Part shown: one piece after another, positions 52,001-57,209 of the stretch
How the letters are laid out: each line of letters opens with the position of its first letter
How positions within the stretch are numbered: the first letter of the stretch is position 1
From: a virus
Length of the DNA stretch: 57,209 bases
Direction: 5' to 3' (one strand)
IMG/VR virus record: IMGVR_UViG_3300020159_000496
Location: 1 to 57,209 of that record
The notes under the pieces: generated by a model
What the model saw: only the letters and a program-made list of their open reading frames with translations
What the model was told of the DNA's origin: nothing
The model's database searches: none
Program-made: the position numbers and the translations under genes

Positions 52001-52595
52001 CCCACTTTTTAGTAGCACTACCAACGTTGAATGTATCACCAACTGTTGGAATTAGATCTCCAATTATTTCTGCGTTGATTACTAGGACGTCGGTGTTACT
52101 GTCATCACCAAATGTAACATTGCCTTGAATAGTTAGACTATCACCTCCGTCAATATTTCCTGCGACAATAGCGTCTGAATCTAAAATAACTTTGCCAGTA
52201 CCGTTAGGATTTAATTCAATATTTTCGTTGCTGATTACGCCCTGGATGTAATTGTCATTAAAGATCAAACTAGGCGTTTCAAGTATATCGGCAAACAGTG
52301 TGCCACTGGCATTTATTGTTACATCGCCGTCGTAGTTGGTAATTGTGCCAGTATCGCCGTCAAGATATAAATTTGTTAGTTGAGCATCGTTGTCAACTAT
52401 GATCAAAGAAGACTGAGTAGTTCCGTCAACTGTTAGTTCGCGAGAAACATTACTGGTGTTTATACCAATACGTTGAGAATTTACTTCTAAAAATAAATTA
52501 TTGTCGCCTAGTTGATTTTCAAAGACAAGATCAACACCCAACCTTTCTAGGTTGGCTTTAAGCATTGGTCCTGTAATTCTACCTAGATCTGCCAA
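46026..52595 (-). CDS. Giant tail-fibre protein (2189 aa) with shaft repeats and C-terminal propeller-like insert; TTG start
   Basis: Paralogue of the 2031-residue fibre: LGRITGPMLKANLERLGVDL aligns with LGRISGPLLKANLLRQGVDL. The start codon is TTG 52595-52593, placed by this alignment and by AAGGGGCG seven bases upstream. About 233-480: beta-helix-like (VNIYPGVYQEEFPLVVPAGV). A Gly-rich GGEGGGPPGGGGTSG stretch lies near 580. The shaft has about 16 looser copies of the T-x-SNSDLELxAxGTG unit. About 1830-2085 an insert repeats F-x-x-D-G-T-K-F and Y-S-L-S-T-P-W-D-I-T, like a beta-propeller, and replaces the LamG domain of the paralogue as the extra binding module. The end EIQELNEIFAILLG resembles the other fibre ends. 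Confidence 0.85.
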   Translation of the reverse strand: MADLGRITGPMLKANLERLGVDLVFENQLGDNNLFLEVNSQRIGINTSNVSRELTVDGTTQSSLIIVDNDAQLTNLYLDGDTGTITNYDGDVTINASGTLFADILETPSLIFNDNYIQGVISNENIELNPNGTGKVILDSDAIVAGNIDGGDSLTIQGNVTFGDDSNTDVLVINAEIIGDLIPTVGDTFNVGSATKKWDELHSQFVNGEFLVTEDLSGIANINENAALRPGNSYYVSTLGVDSGIWNDGTHQLSGFRTIKHALSFATAGDTVNIYPGVYQEEFPLVVPAGVSVIGKGIRAVTIEPDSSSEFKDCFLLNAGTTVSNLTVRDFFYDSTVNEGYAFRFAPGYNASDRSPYIQNVSVITKEVIGTLTPGQITPGPGPTLFSYTSDSVTLDKSFYSQALVDSLVGQTAVIDRYPNPPLFYTVVSIETEPANTNTWRMTVDTTFNIAGQLKPISFYPDVETTFIIANDNFDTTGSSIGEPWVAYFKTGLPPWFATVVGAGWSINIAGVVYVIDYVIEDPINTDQWRIYVTTSLVASSGIPIFSSPTGSAAMPAGRGALVDGDATNPTISPFFIGGEGGGPPGGGGTSGSITASMLFHSVTFIVPNSIGLYMTNGVRVEWLNSFTYFASKGLYATNGESGRLSPDGSSILYGAELRSIGSANVYGQVGAEGDGSDVLMYLINHNFAYIGLGTTASNDPTLVNQENETVTVNAARIYWQSDDQSGNFRVGEAFFVDQDTGLVTFNGIGQSVSGINEIVFSTGADITVLNAEKIETGKVVFRDNLISTTTGDLNIKSAVTPQTLQTSNIAGNLELTGNLSIDGTINIGNLGAIDVVTFASEIDSDIIPKISDTSRLGIPTLTWKSVWLGQANISDIVINDNKLYTTSSNSDLELYAAGTGKVVFENLQVNTGYTANNVLNLKNTTIVGNFNQTGDQNILGNIDVTGNYQLSNNLSLAIPSLSFGDISVDSNVISTVTSNSNLDLLANGTGNIYIPINDVQLDQDLIYNTIQSSNIQVDDIISDIFNAGVLIQGNVITTPTPDLIVNAAASGKVISDEMLVDQDLTVNGISTLRSTSLESTAILGSVELTGNSQLTGDLAISNDLRVNYLALNDIAILGNVVTTTLGNNALLLQAGGTGNVVFDNTVNVDYNTLVQNTAAVNLANIEYQITSAQLILSGVTVTSGVIESNNLNENLILDPQGIVNIPNSDVNINFDIDVLGTSTFGGLYNISTVNHTGNRVFNGNSIVNGTTEISQSLSVGSYAQYQNLRIDDNTLSSNANIELAAPISKTVNINSNLLINNGLTIQGDLYSDDLTVNTQVQGLSIFVDSVLVQENFITTTISNADLELRANGIGVVRTANNVEITNDVNINGNTTLLDTSVSNLGLIGQLNQTGTVNQTGNLSVIGDVLLDTFTNGDVTISGNTITTTDSDSDLELLASGGVGNIVIPNANVVIENDLTVNDAYIAVQNITFPNDVSSDIYETDQLRFQNNFIEATVSNVDIELAAHGTGRVVVEPTLEINTGTFSLTGNSTFTNTTVTGTLGLTGTKQHIGTSNISGEYNLTGNLISSGQVGFEDYAFIDFRIATTQSNSDIDLRSAGGQIVLNDGVLFGQNLLVSNTTTVRNITGTTILTDQLFDGDIRIKDNFIETTLSNSSLNLVGPGTGGVRIERTQINNNILSTVDTNANLTILPYTGRFVDFDKTNAVKLPTGTTADKSTGSTGELRFNTSINRFEGWTNTGPITYGGIFSRNRATSVRALDTNVLDFTVNNTSRMTVDSTGVNLQSLLAGSLLFSGNTISSISNSDINLTPGGINGDIVYSIDSSGQMLSAPATARTLRGIFFKPDGTVAFSYNSRNVVSYPLSTPWDISSIGDHTTFSIQDLNAITAGGMGTLNNIGPYFKYDGTKFWVMGNGGGFLNFNVFVFEYSLSTPWDITTASHINKVNIGIIALSQPWFNADGTKFYEINRNTAVSQVSFQVYTCATAWTIVGMTGPTTYTFSLPTGYYAKGQAFNDDGTAFWAIISNGSNTFIRNYTLGTAWDVTTMTFVIDYPSSLSYTEGIYQRASSTDLYLHTSNTISKFIPDTLNVVMGDILFTGTTLTNTSPSANMIIQNTAAGYVKFNSLTALVLPTGDNDARPLAPEVGDLRFNTDLSAPEVFNGIAYSTLAGTSSNATLTEIQELNEIFAILLG

Positions 52596-52613
52596 GATAC
52601 GCCCCTTATTTGA

Positions 52614-52621
52614 TATTTATC
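52614..52621 (-). promoter_or_regulatory. Late promoter GATAAATA before 2189-aa fibre
   Basis: GATAAATATC on the minus strand. Predicted start 52608, leaving about 13 nt of leader that contains AAGGGGCG just before the TTG start. Confidence 0.7.
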
Positions 52622-52636
52622 GGAGCGACAGATTGA

Positions 52637-53482
52637 TTATTGATCGTAACCGAAGTAAACAATAACGGGTTTAGTGTCAGGCACTGCTGACAAAAATTTG
52701 ATATGCCAACCCGGTTTGGCAATTTTAACGGAATATGATCCGCCTGTAGCACCAGTAACTGTGACCGTAGGTGTAGTAGCCCCGGTATACCCGCTGCCTG
52801 GATCTGTGATATTAATTTCAGTAATTACTCCAGCACCGTCTGTAGTGCCTAGACCTGTAGTAGTTGTACCAGCTACGTTTGGAGCACTGAATACAACCGG
52901 AATAGTCGTGCTGTTTGGTGTTAGGCCTGTACCACCGGTTAGTACTTCAACACCAACTACAATTCCATCTGATTCTTCAAGTGTAAAGTTTGTACCCGAA
53001 ACTTGAAATACGTTTTCAACAATAACAATCATGTTGTCAACATAGTCTGCTGGATCAAGTCCTTGTTCTAGGCCCGGAACATATGGCAATGGGTCTCCGC
53101 TAATTGGAAACCACTTGCTAATATCTTCGTTTGGTTGACTGGTTAAATCCCAAGTACCTAGTCCTAGATTTGCTTTGCGTACTCTAGCAGGTCCTTGTGT
53201 TCTTATTGGATACCACTGACCTTCGTAGTACATTTCAAAACCCACAGGTCTTGTCGGATCCCAATAAACCGCAGTGTCGCTGATTTCGTGGCCGCTGTTA
53301 GGATCAACGTTATACCGTATCATGCCTTCTGCGGGATAGTACGGTCTAAAAATCTGATCACCAGTTGGTAATTTTATACTACTCTTAGATTCAATGTTAA
53401 CCTGATTCGTAGGATACTGAACAATAAGAGTTTTATCGTTCGGTGAATACTTAGAAAGATTTTGAGTTTTAAGATATTTCAT
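52637..53482 (-). CDS. Virion structural protein, 281 aa, fibre-associated
   Basis: N-terminal half has SSIKLPTGDQIFRPYYPAEG and YYEGQWYPIRTQG, the [KR]-L-P-x-G-x-x-x-x-R-P...G-x-[IL]-R-[FY]-N pattern that also ends the giant shafts (for example LPTGTTADKSTGSTGELRFN). The C-terminal half has two repeats of T-G-G-T-G-L-T-P and DPGSGYTGATTPTVTVTGA, the GSGY module seen in the 2695-residue protein, and ends in DTKPVIVYFGYDQ. The ATG overlaps the stop of the 123-residue gene (ATGA). Likely part of the same fibre system. Confidence 0.72.
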   Translation of the reverse strand: MKYLKTQNLSKYSPNDKTLIVQYPTNQVNIESKSSIKLPTGDQIFRPYYPAEGMIRYNVDPNSGHEISDTAVYWDPTRPVGFEMYYEGQWYPIRTQGPARVRKANLGLGTWDLTSQPNEDISKWFPISGDPLPYVPGLEQGLDPADYVDNMIVIVENVFQVSGTNFTLEESDGIVVGVEVLTGGTGLTPNSTTIPVVFSAPNVAGTTTTGLGTTDGAGVITEINITDPGSGYTGATTPTVTVTGATGGSYSVKIAKPGWHIKFLSAVPDTKPVIVYFGYDQ

Positions 53483-53850
53483 ACTGGCAATACACTTACC
53501 GTAGCAACTACTTTACTGTTTTCTGAAGCACGAGCTCTAATACTGTCGCCGGCTCCTAGTACAACTCTTTCAGTATCAAAGAATATAGTTTCCCCTGCGG
53601 GAATTTTTAATGATTTAATAATGGCATTTACTAAAGGATCGGCAGCGGCACCTGCTTTAACAAGATACACATCAATGTTGGTGTCGCCACCATCGGCACC
53701 TGTTGACACTGCTAGAGTAGAATCGTCAACATCAGTGACATTACAAAATATCATTGTAGTTACAGCACTTTGAGAATTTAAATCTCCTGGATCACCTGGG
53801 GCTGTGAAAACTGCTTGTATGTCAACTGTTAATAATTTATTCTCTATCAT
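53479..53850 (-). CDS. Small beta-sandwich-like virion protein, 123 aa
   Basis: MIENKLLTVDIQAVFTAPGD start, MIFCNVTDVDDSTLAVS, TNIDVYLVKAGAAADP, then SLKIPAGETIFFDTERVVLG and GDSIRARASENSKVVATVSV. I-P-A-G-E-T-x-x-F-D-x-E-R-x-V-L-G-x-G-D-x-I is a common signature of small phage tail proteins. Paralogous in layout to the 106- and 109-residue proteins. AAGGA precedes the ATG, and the gene ends in an ATGA overlap with the 281-residue gene. Confidence 0.72.
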   Translation of the reverse strand: MIENKLLTVDIQAVFTAPGDPGDLNSQSAVTTMIFCNVTDVDDSTLAVSTGADGGDTNIDVYLVKAGAAADPLVNAIIKSLKIPAGETIFFDTERVVLGAGDSIRARASENSKVVATVSVLPV

Positions 53851-53859
53851 TTTTAATCC

Positions 53860-55398
53860 TTAGAAAAGCATACTCATCACAAGTGCTTTTTGTTTACTTA
53901 TTAATTCGTTTTTAACAGGATAGGCAACAAGATTTGACGGATTGTTTTGCGTCGCAGGATTATTAATCACCCACTGACTCCAACTCAAACTCTGTTTAAG
54001 ATTATTAAAATACAGCCCCGTGCCTCCCGGTGTTGGTCTCACTATACTGCTGTCGTTTGGATTACCGTATAGTACTGTAGACCCTGTTACATAGTTTAAT
54101 GCGATTGTTGAAGTTGCTTGTGCTTCAAATTGTAATGCTCTGTTGATTTCAACATTGCCTGTACCCAATGTTGTAAGTTTTAAATTGGTATTTGTAACTA
54201 CGTTTAAAATTTCATTGTCGGCAAATTCAAAATCTTGTGCTTGAAATCTATCTTCATAAAATGTTGCTGATAACACATCGTCAACGACTATTCTAACCTG
54301 GCTTTCTGTCAACGATGGATTTGCACCAGAGCTGAAAGTCACTGCTGGAATATAATCGTACTCACCAAAATACGTCATAGCGATCGAAGTAATAGTTTGA
54401 TACGCTGTTGAAAATACATCTAGGTCAACAACTGCTACAGCAGTGGCGGTTAATGGGCCACCGCCAAGATCAATGCCTGGTTGGAAACTCACTGTTACTG
54501 ATTGGTAATCGTTGCCGGCATTAACGATTTCTACTTCTTGTACACCCCAAATTATATTAAATGTTGCGTTGAATCCAAATCCGTCGGTAGTTGTTGCTAT
54601 ATTATTATTTGACGGCGGAATACTAACAAACAATCCGCTGTCAATCAATGAGTATGTTAATATGCTGCCGCTGACGTCAACTGTATCTACTCGGATTCGT
54701 GCGTCACGACGAGCTGATCCGCCAACTAGCACTAGTATGTCACCGACAGAGTAATTTGCTCCCGGGTTTGGTAATTCAGTTTGTTGTATTGACATAATAG
54801 CATTGCCACTCGCTCCGCCGTCTATGTCCTGTACAATTACGTAGGTGTCATCACGTTTAATTTCGTTGTCAGGTGGTCTGTTTATAATCGCCACATCAAC
54901 ATATTTTTTGTTTGGTATATGGTCGTCTAGAGTTACGTGGAGTTCGTAGTCGCTGGTGCCTTCTACAGTTACTACTCCTTCGCCAGTACCAATCAATATT
55001 AAATTTCCGCTATCAGTAAACGAACTAGTTAATATTCTTCTTACTTTTAAATTACTTTCTACATACGATATATTGCCGCCAGCTGTAGCAACGATTTCCC
55101 AAGCGTCTGCCAGTTCGTCATACCAAAATGTTGGATACGAATTTCTAGATGAATCACTTCCGAATCCTCTATCAACTCGTATTCCTGAGTAACCTTCAGT
55201 AACACCATCACCTGTTTCACCATTGTTTAGGGTGATGATGTTATCTTCAATATCTAAGTTGGCCACGCTTACTACTACATAGTCACCTTCTACTCTTAGA
55301 TTACCTGTGACTAAGACTTCACCGCTGTCAAGAGTTATCCTGCCATCAGTCTGCGTTTTTATTTTATAATCGCAATTAGTCTGTAAAACTTGTGCCAT
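53860..55398 (-). CDS. Tail-fibre-like virion protein, 512 aa
   Basis: Starts MAQVLQTNCDYKIKTQTDGR, then a shaft-like VTGNLRVEGDYVVVSVANLD with IEDNIITLNNGETGDGVTEG, the form in which such proteins open their beta-rich shaft. About 160-175: HIPNKKYVDVAI, a K-K-Y-V-D element seen in fibres. About 215-330: GSGY-type repeats (PNPGANYSVGDILVLVGGSA; NAGNDYQSVTVSF). The end has LSWSQWVINNPATQNNPSN and SKQKALVMSMLF, with an MS-M element as in the 1904-residue fibre end (LAMSMF). AGGAAAA precedes the ATG. Second gene of the operon from 55799. Confidence 0.75.
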   Translation of the reverse strand: MAQVLQTNCDYKIKTQTDGRITLDSGEVLVTGNLRVEGDYVVVSVANLDIEDNIITLNNGETGDGVTEGYSGIRVDRGFGSDSSRNSYPTFWYDELADAWEIVATAGGNISYVESNLKVRRILTSSFTDSGNLILIGTGEGVVTVEGTSDYELHVTLDDHIPNKKYVDVAIINRPPDNEIKRDDTYVIVQDIDGGASGNAIMSIQQTELPNPGANYSVGDILVLVGGSARRDARIRVDTVDVSGSILTYSLIDSGLFVSIPPSNNNIATTTDGFGFNATFNIIWGVQEVEIVNAGNDYQSVTVSFQPGIDLGGGPLTATAVAVVDLDVFSTAYQTITSIAMTYFGEYDYIPAVTFSSGANPSLTESQVRIVVDDVLSATFYEDRFQAQDFEFADNEILNVVTNTNLKLTTLGTGNVEINRALQFEAQATSTIALNYVTGSTVLYGNPNDSSIVRPTPGGTGLYFNNLKQSLSWSQWVINNPATQNNPSNLVAYPVKNELISKQKALVMSMLF

Positions 55399-55412
55399 CT
55401 TATTTTCCTAAA

Positions 55413-55799
55413 TTAGATTGCTGTTAAAACAATATAATCGTTAGATGAATCGTTTTCTAGATACCATGTGTAACGATTGCCGCTAAAGTCAGTAGCAACA
55501 CGTTTGGTAATTTTAGCTAGATTAGTTCTTTGTGCTGCGTTGCCGCCAATGAAACCAAATAAATTCATTTCACCTGCTGCTGCTGGCGTACCAGAAACTA
55601 ACACTGCTGTTGTGTAGGCTGTGGTTGTTCCAATGTTACCAACTTGAGCAACAACAAAAGTTTTTGCTCCACGCTGTTTGATAATAACACCATCAACTCT
55701 TAATGACGCATCGTAGAAATCAATTCTAACACCTGAGTCACTTGCGTATGTACCGATAACATCAGTACCATTTACATCTTTTCTTAATGGACGTCCCAT
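55413..55799 (-). CDS. Conserved-type virion protein, 128 aa
   Basis: MGRPLRKDVNGTDVIGTYAS start, then VRIDFYDASLRVDGVIIKQR and GAKTFVVAQVG, GFIGGNAAQRTNLAKITKRV, and SGNRYTWYLENDSSNDYIVL. I recall the M-G-R-P-L-x-K-D-V-N-G-x-x-V-x-G-T-Y opening from small structural proteins of aquatic T4-like phages, without a defined role. AAGGAG before the ATG. First gene after the late promoter 55869-55876, with a 63-nt structured leader. Confidence 0.75.
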   Translation of the reverse strand: MGRPLRKDVNGTDVIGTYASDSGVRIDFYDASLRVDGVIIKQRGAKTFVVAQVGNIGTTTAYTTAVLVSGTPAAAGEMNLFGFIGGNAAQRTNLAKITKRVATDFSGNRYTWYLENDSSNDYIVLTAI

Positions 55800-55834
55800 T
55801 TGTTTCTCCTTAATTTGACGTTCTAGGTCTACGC

Positions 55835-55845
55835 TGCGGGTTTAC
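55835..55845 (-). promoter_or_regulatory. Leader element GTAAACCCGCA, copy 2
   Basis: The same 11 bases as at 45951-45961, here mostly in the loop of a hairpin (ATGCTG with CAGCGT, one G-T pair), enclosed by a further TCTAG/CTAGA pairing. It lies between the late promoter and the AAGGAG site of the 128-residue gene. Confidence 0.4.
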
Positions 55846-55868
55846 AGCATAAATCATTCTAGATACTT

Positions 55869-55876
55869 TATTTATC
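55869..55876 (-). promoter_or_regulatory. Late promoter GATAAATA overlapping a stop codon
   Basis: The minus strand reads GGATAAATAAAG; the first TAA is the stop codon of the 89-residue gene (55872-55874). Predicted start 55863, leader 63 nt. It drives the 128-, 512-, 123- and 281-residue genes. Confidence 0.7.
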
Positions 55877-56141
55877 CACGGCTTAGTAATGACATCAGTT
55901 CCATTTTTTCAGCTGTAGATATAATTCTATTAATTTCATCTAATTCGTGTTGGGCACGTTCTAGATATTGCTTTTGTTTTGTCTGTCGATAGTGTACACC
56001 AGCAATAGCATAATTTTGTATATGTTTTTCAACAGCTTGTTCTATATGATTAACATCGTGTTTAAACATAGAAAACTTTTTACGCCATTCAGAAAATTGT
56101 CGCCTTAGTTGAGGAAAGTCTTTGTCGGATGTAACTACCAT
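55872..56141 (-). CDS. Small helical protein next to capsid gene
   Basis: 89 residues from ATG 56141; the frame extends 21 bases to a TTG, but that codon lies in the capsid-gene terminator. Charged and helical: FPQLRRQFSEWRKKFSMFKH, DVNHIEQAVEKHIQNYAIAG, LERAQHELDEINRIISTAEK, ending LMSLLSRG. Likely coiled coil. No good ribosome binding site; a poor late-like CTTAAATA lies just upstream. Short helical proteins of this sort occur beside gp23 in T4-like phages of aquatic bacteria; function unknown. Confidence 0.6.
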   Translation of the reverse strand: MVVTSDKDFPQLRRQFSEWRKKFSMFKHDVNHIEQAVEKHIQNYAIAGVHYRQTKQKQYLERAQHELDEINRIISTAEKMELMSLLSRG

Positions 56142-56160
56142 AGTGATATTTAAGTCAAAC

Positions 56161-56184
56161 AAAAAGGCCCCGAAGGGCCTTTTT
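56161..56184 (-). terminator. Rho-independent terminator of major capsid gene
   Basis: On the minus strand AAAAAGGCCC-TTCG-GGGCCTTTTT: a 10-bp stem closed by the very stable C(UUCG)G tetraloop and followed by T-rich sequence, 26 bases after the capsid stop codon. The A/T-flanked stem is symmetric, so it could also act on the plus strand. Confidence 0.93.
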
Positions 56185-56209
56185 GATATTCAACAAATCA
56201 AAGATTTGA

Positions 56210-57209
56210 TTAGCTAAATCTAACGTTTCCGTTAGTAATATCAACTTTACCTAGGTAGTCAGCTGCGTTACCTAGAGAAGAAGCTGTGTTTGTTAACTCA
56301 ACATAACCATAACGTGTCATGAATGATACGACTGGTTCGAATGTTGCTGGATCTAACACAACACCACTGCTCATCAATGGAATGTATGGGCAATAGAATG
56401 CTGCTGCGTCAGACTCAGAAGAGCCTTTGTAACCGATCAATACTGCTGTGCTGTCTGTTGCGTATGAGTCAACATACACTTTCATAGCACTGTTCAATGT
56501 ACCAACAAACTTGGTGTTTGTAGGTGCTTCGAATGTGCCTTCTGTTGTTCTTGCGAACGCAGAAGTTGTAGCACTTTGAAGAATTGTTAGCGCAAATGGG
56601 CTAACAACAGCAAAGTTACCAGCACCACGACGTGTACGCTGAGCGATCAAGTTAGCAACACGGTTGATTTGAACAGCTAAAGCAGCATGTTCGTCACCAA
56701 CGAATGTAGCAGTACCAGATACGGCAGCTTGGTCGTATGTCTGAGTAGCAGTACCAGCTAGAGTACGTAAAGAAGCTAGAACTTCTTGGTCGATTTCAGC
56801 TGTAATTTCTTGTGCTAGAGCAGCCATGATTTCTGCTTCGATGTCAATACCCTGTTGGGCTTGTGCATCTTGAGCAGCTTCAAATGTCCAGCGAGCAGAC
56901 AATTTACGTGTCTTAGCTTCAACTGTTTGTTTCAAAATTTGGATGCTCATCTTACGACCAGCAACGCCTTCTAAAGCAGCAGTAGAAACAGGTTTACCAG
57001 CAGGATCAGTACCGCCACCTGAGTAGCTAGTAGCGATTTTGAATGGGCTTAGAGCCTCTTCACCAGCAGTAACGTTGTCGTTAGTTTCTGAATAACGAAC
57101 ACGTAGTGTGTGGATTTGACCAACTGGGCCAGTCATTGGTTGTACACCAACTAATTCGTTAGCAATAACGGTTGGCATTACACGTCTGATCACTGGAAGG
57201 ATCACACGA
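56210..57209 (-). CDS. 23: Major capsid protein (T4 gp23-like), 5' end cut by window
   Basis: Builds the head lattice. 333 codons are present and the frame is open to the edge; the first GTG (57205) is internal, since it lies in the segment matching T4 VYPLIRRVMPQLIAFDIAGV. Further matches are GVQPMTGPVGQ (T4 GVQPMTGPTGQ), KQTVEAKTRKLSARWTFEAAQD (T4 KQVIEAKSRQLKAAYSIELAQD), RRGAGNFAVVSP, VYVDSYA and GYKGSSESDAAAFYCPYIPL. T4 gp23 has 521 residues; the missing N-terminal part should include the prohead protease cleavage site. A strong terminator follows. The usual neighbours gp20-gp22 must lie beyond the right edge, if present. Confidence 0.95.
   Translation of the reverse strand, partial: RVILPVIRRVMPTVIANELVGVQPMTGPVGQIHTLRVRYSETNDNVTAGEEALSPFKIATSYSGGGTDPAGKPVSTAALEGVAGRKMSIQILKQTVEAKTRKLSARWTFEAAQDAQAQQGIDIEAEIMAALAQEITAEIDQEVLASLRTLAGTATQTYDQAAVSGTATFVGDEHAALAVQINRVANLIAQRTRRGAGNFAVVSPFALTILQSATTSAFARTTEGTFEAPTNTKFVGTLNSAMKVYVDSYATDSTAVLIGYKGSSESDAAAFYCPYIPLMSSGVVLDPATFEPVVSFMTRYGYVELTNTASSLGNAADYLGKVDITNGNVRFS

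Overview
This is a gene-dense stretch of a T4-like myovirus genome, about 40% GC, very probably from an aquatic environment. Homologues of T4 gp18 (sheath), gp1 (dNMP kinase), gp13 and gp14 (neck), gp15 (sheath terminator) and gp23 (major capsid) are recognisable by sequence. The fibre proteins are of the kind found in marine and freshwater T4-like phages. The ADP-heptose genes point to a Gram-negative host with heptose-containing LPS, or to a virion or host glycan containing heptose. The host itself cannot be named from this window.

Layout. 1-6345 holds the tail sheath (cut by the window edge), a small HNH-like protein, dNMP kinase and neck protein gp13 (minus strand), then gp14 and gp15 (plus strand). 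6342-7000 has a degenerate Nudix-like gene and a small coiled-coil gene. 6966-9813 is an overlapping minus-strand operon for ADP-heptose synthesis: adenylyltransferase, kinase, cupin, HAD phosphatase, epimerase. 9852-20098 holds a 2695-residue virion protein and two further fibre proteins. 20171-22917 holds a NodU-type carbamoyltransferase and a GT9-like glycosyltransferase, closed by a strong terminator. 22999-27310 holds an unknown protein, three tandem cysteine- and glycine-rich adhesin paralogues and two small virion proteins. 27323-55799 is almost entirely fibre genes, including two pairs of giant paralogues (2003/1904 and 2031/2189 residues) with small beta-rich proteins between them. 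55872-57209 holds a small coiled-coil gene and the 3' part of the capsid gene with its terminator. No gene-free stretch exceeds about 120 bases.

Regulation. Virion operons on the minus strand are preceded by copies of a T4-type late promoter (NATAAATA; the best copy at 46002-46014 differs from TATAAATACTATT by one base). The heptose operon and the dNMP kinase instead have sigma70-like promoters; that of the heptose operon is TTGACA-N16-TATAAT overlapped by a perfect palindrome. This suggests that heptose synthesis starts early with host RNA polymerase and that fibres are made late.

The most interesting proposal is that the two sugar loci form one system. The heptose operon could supply ADP-heptose, the GT9-like enzyme could transfer it, and the carbamoyltransferase could carbamoylate it, as with the carbamoylated heptose known from Pseudomonas LPS core. 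The cupin and HAD genes would stand in for the missing GmhA and GmhB steps. This is inference from gene content and order and is untested.
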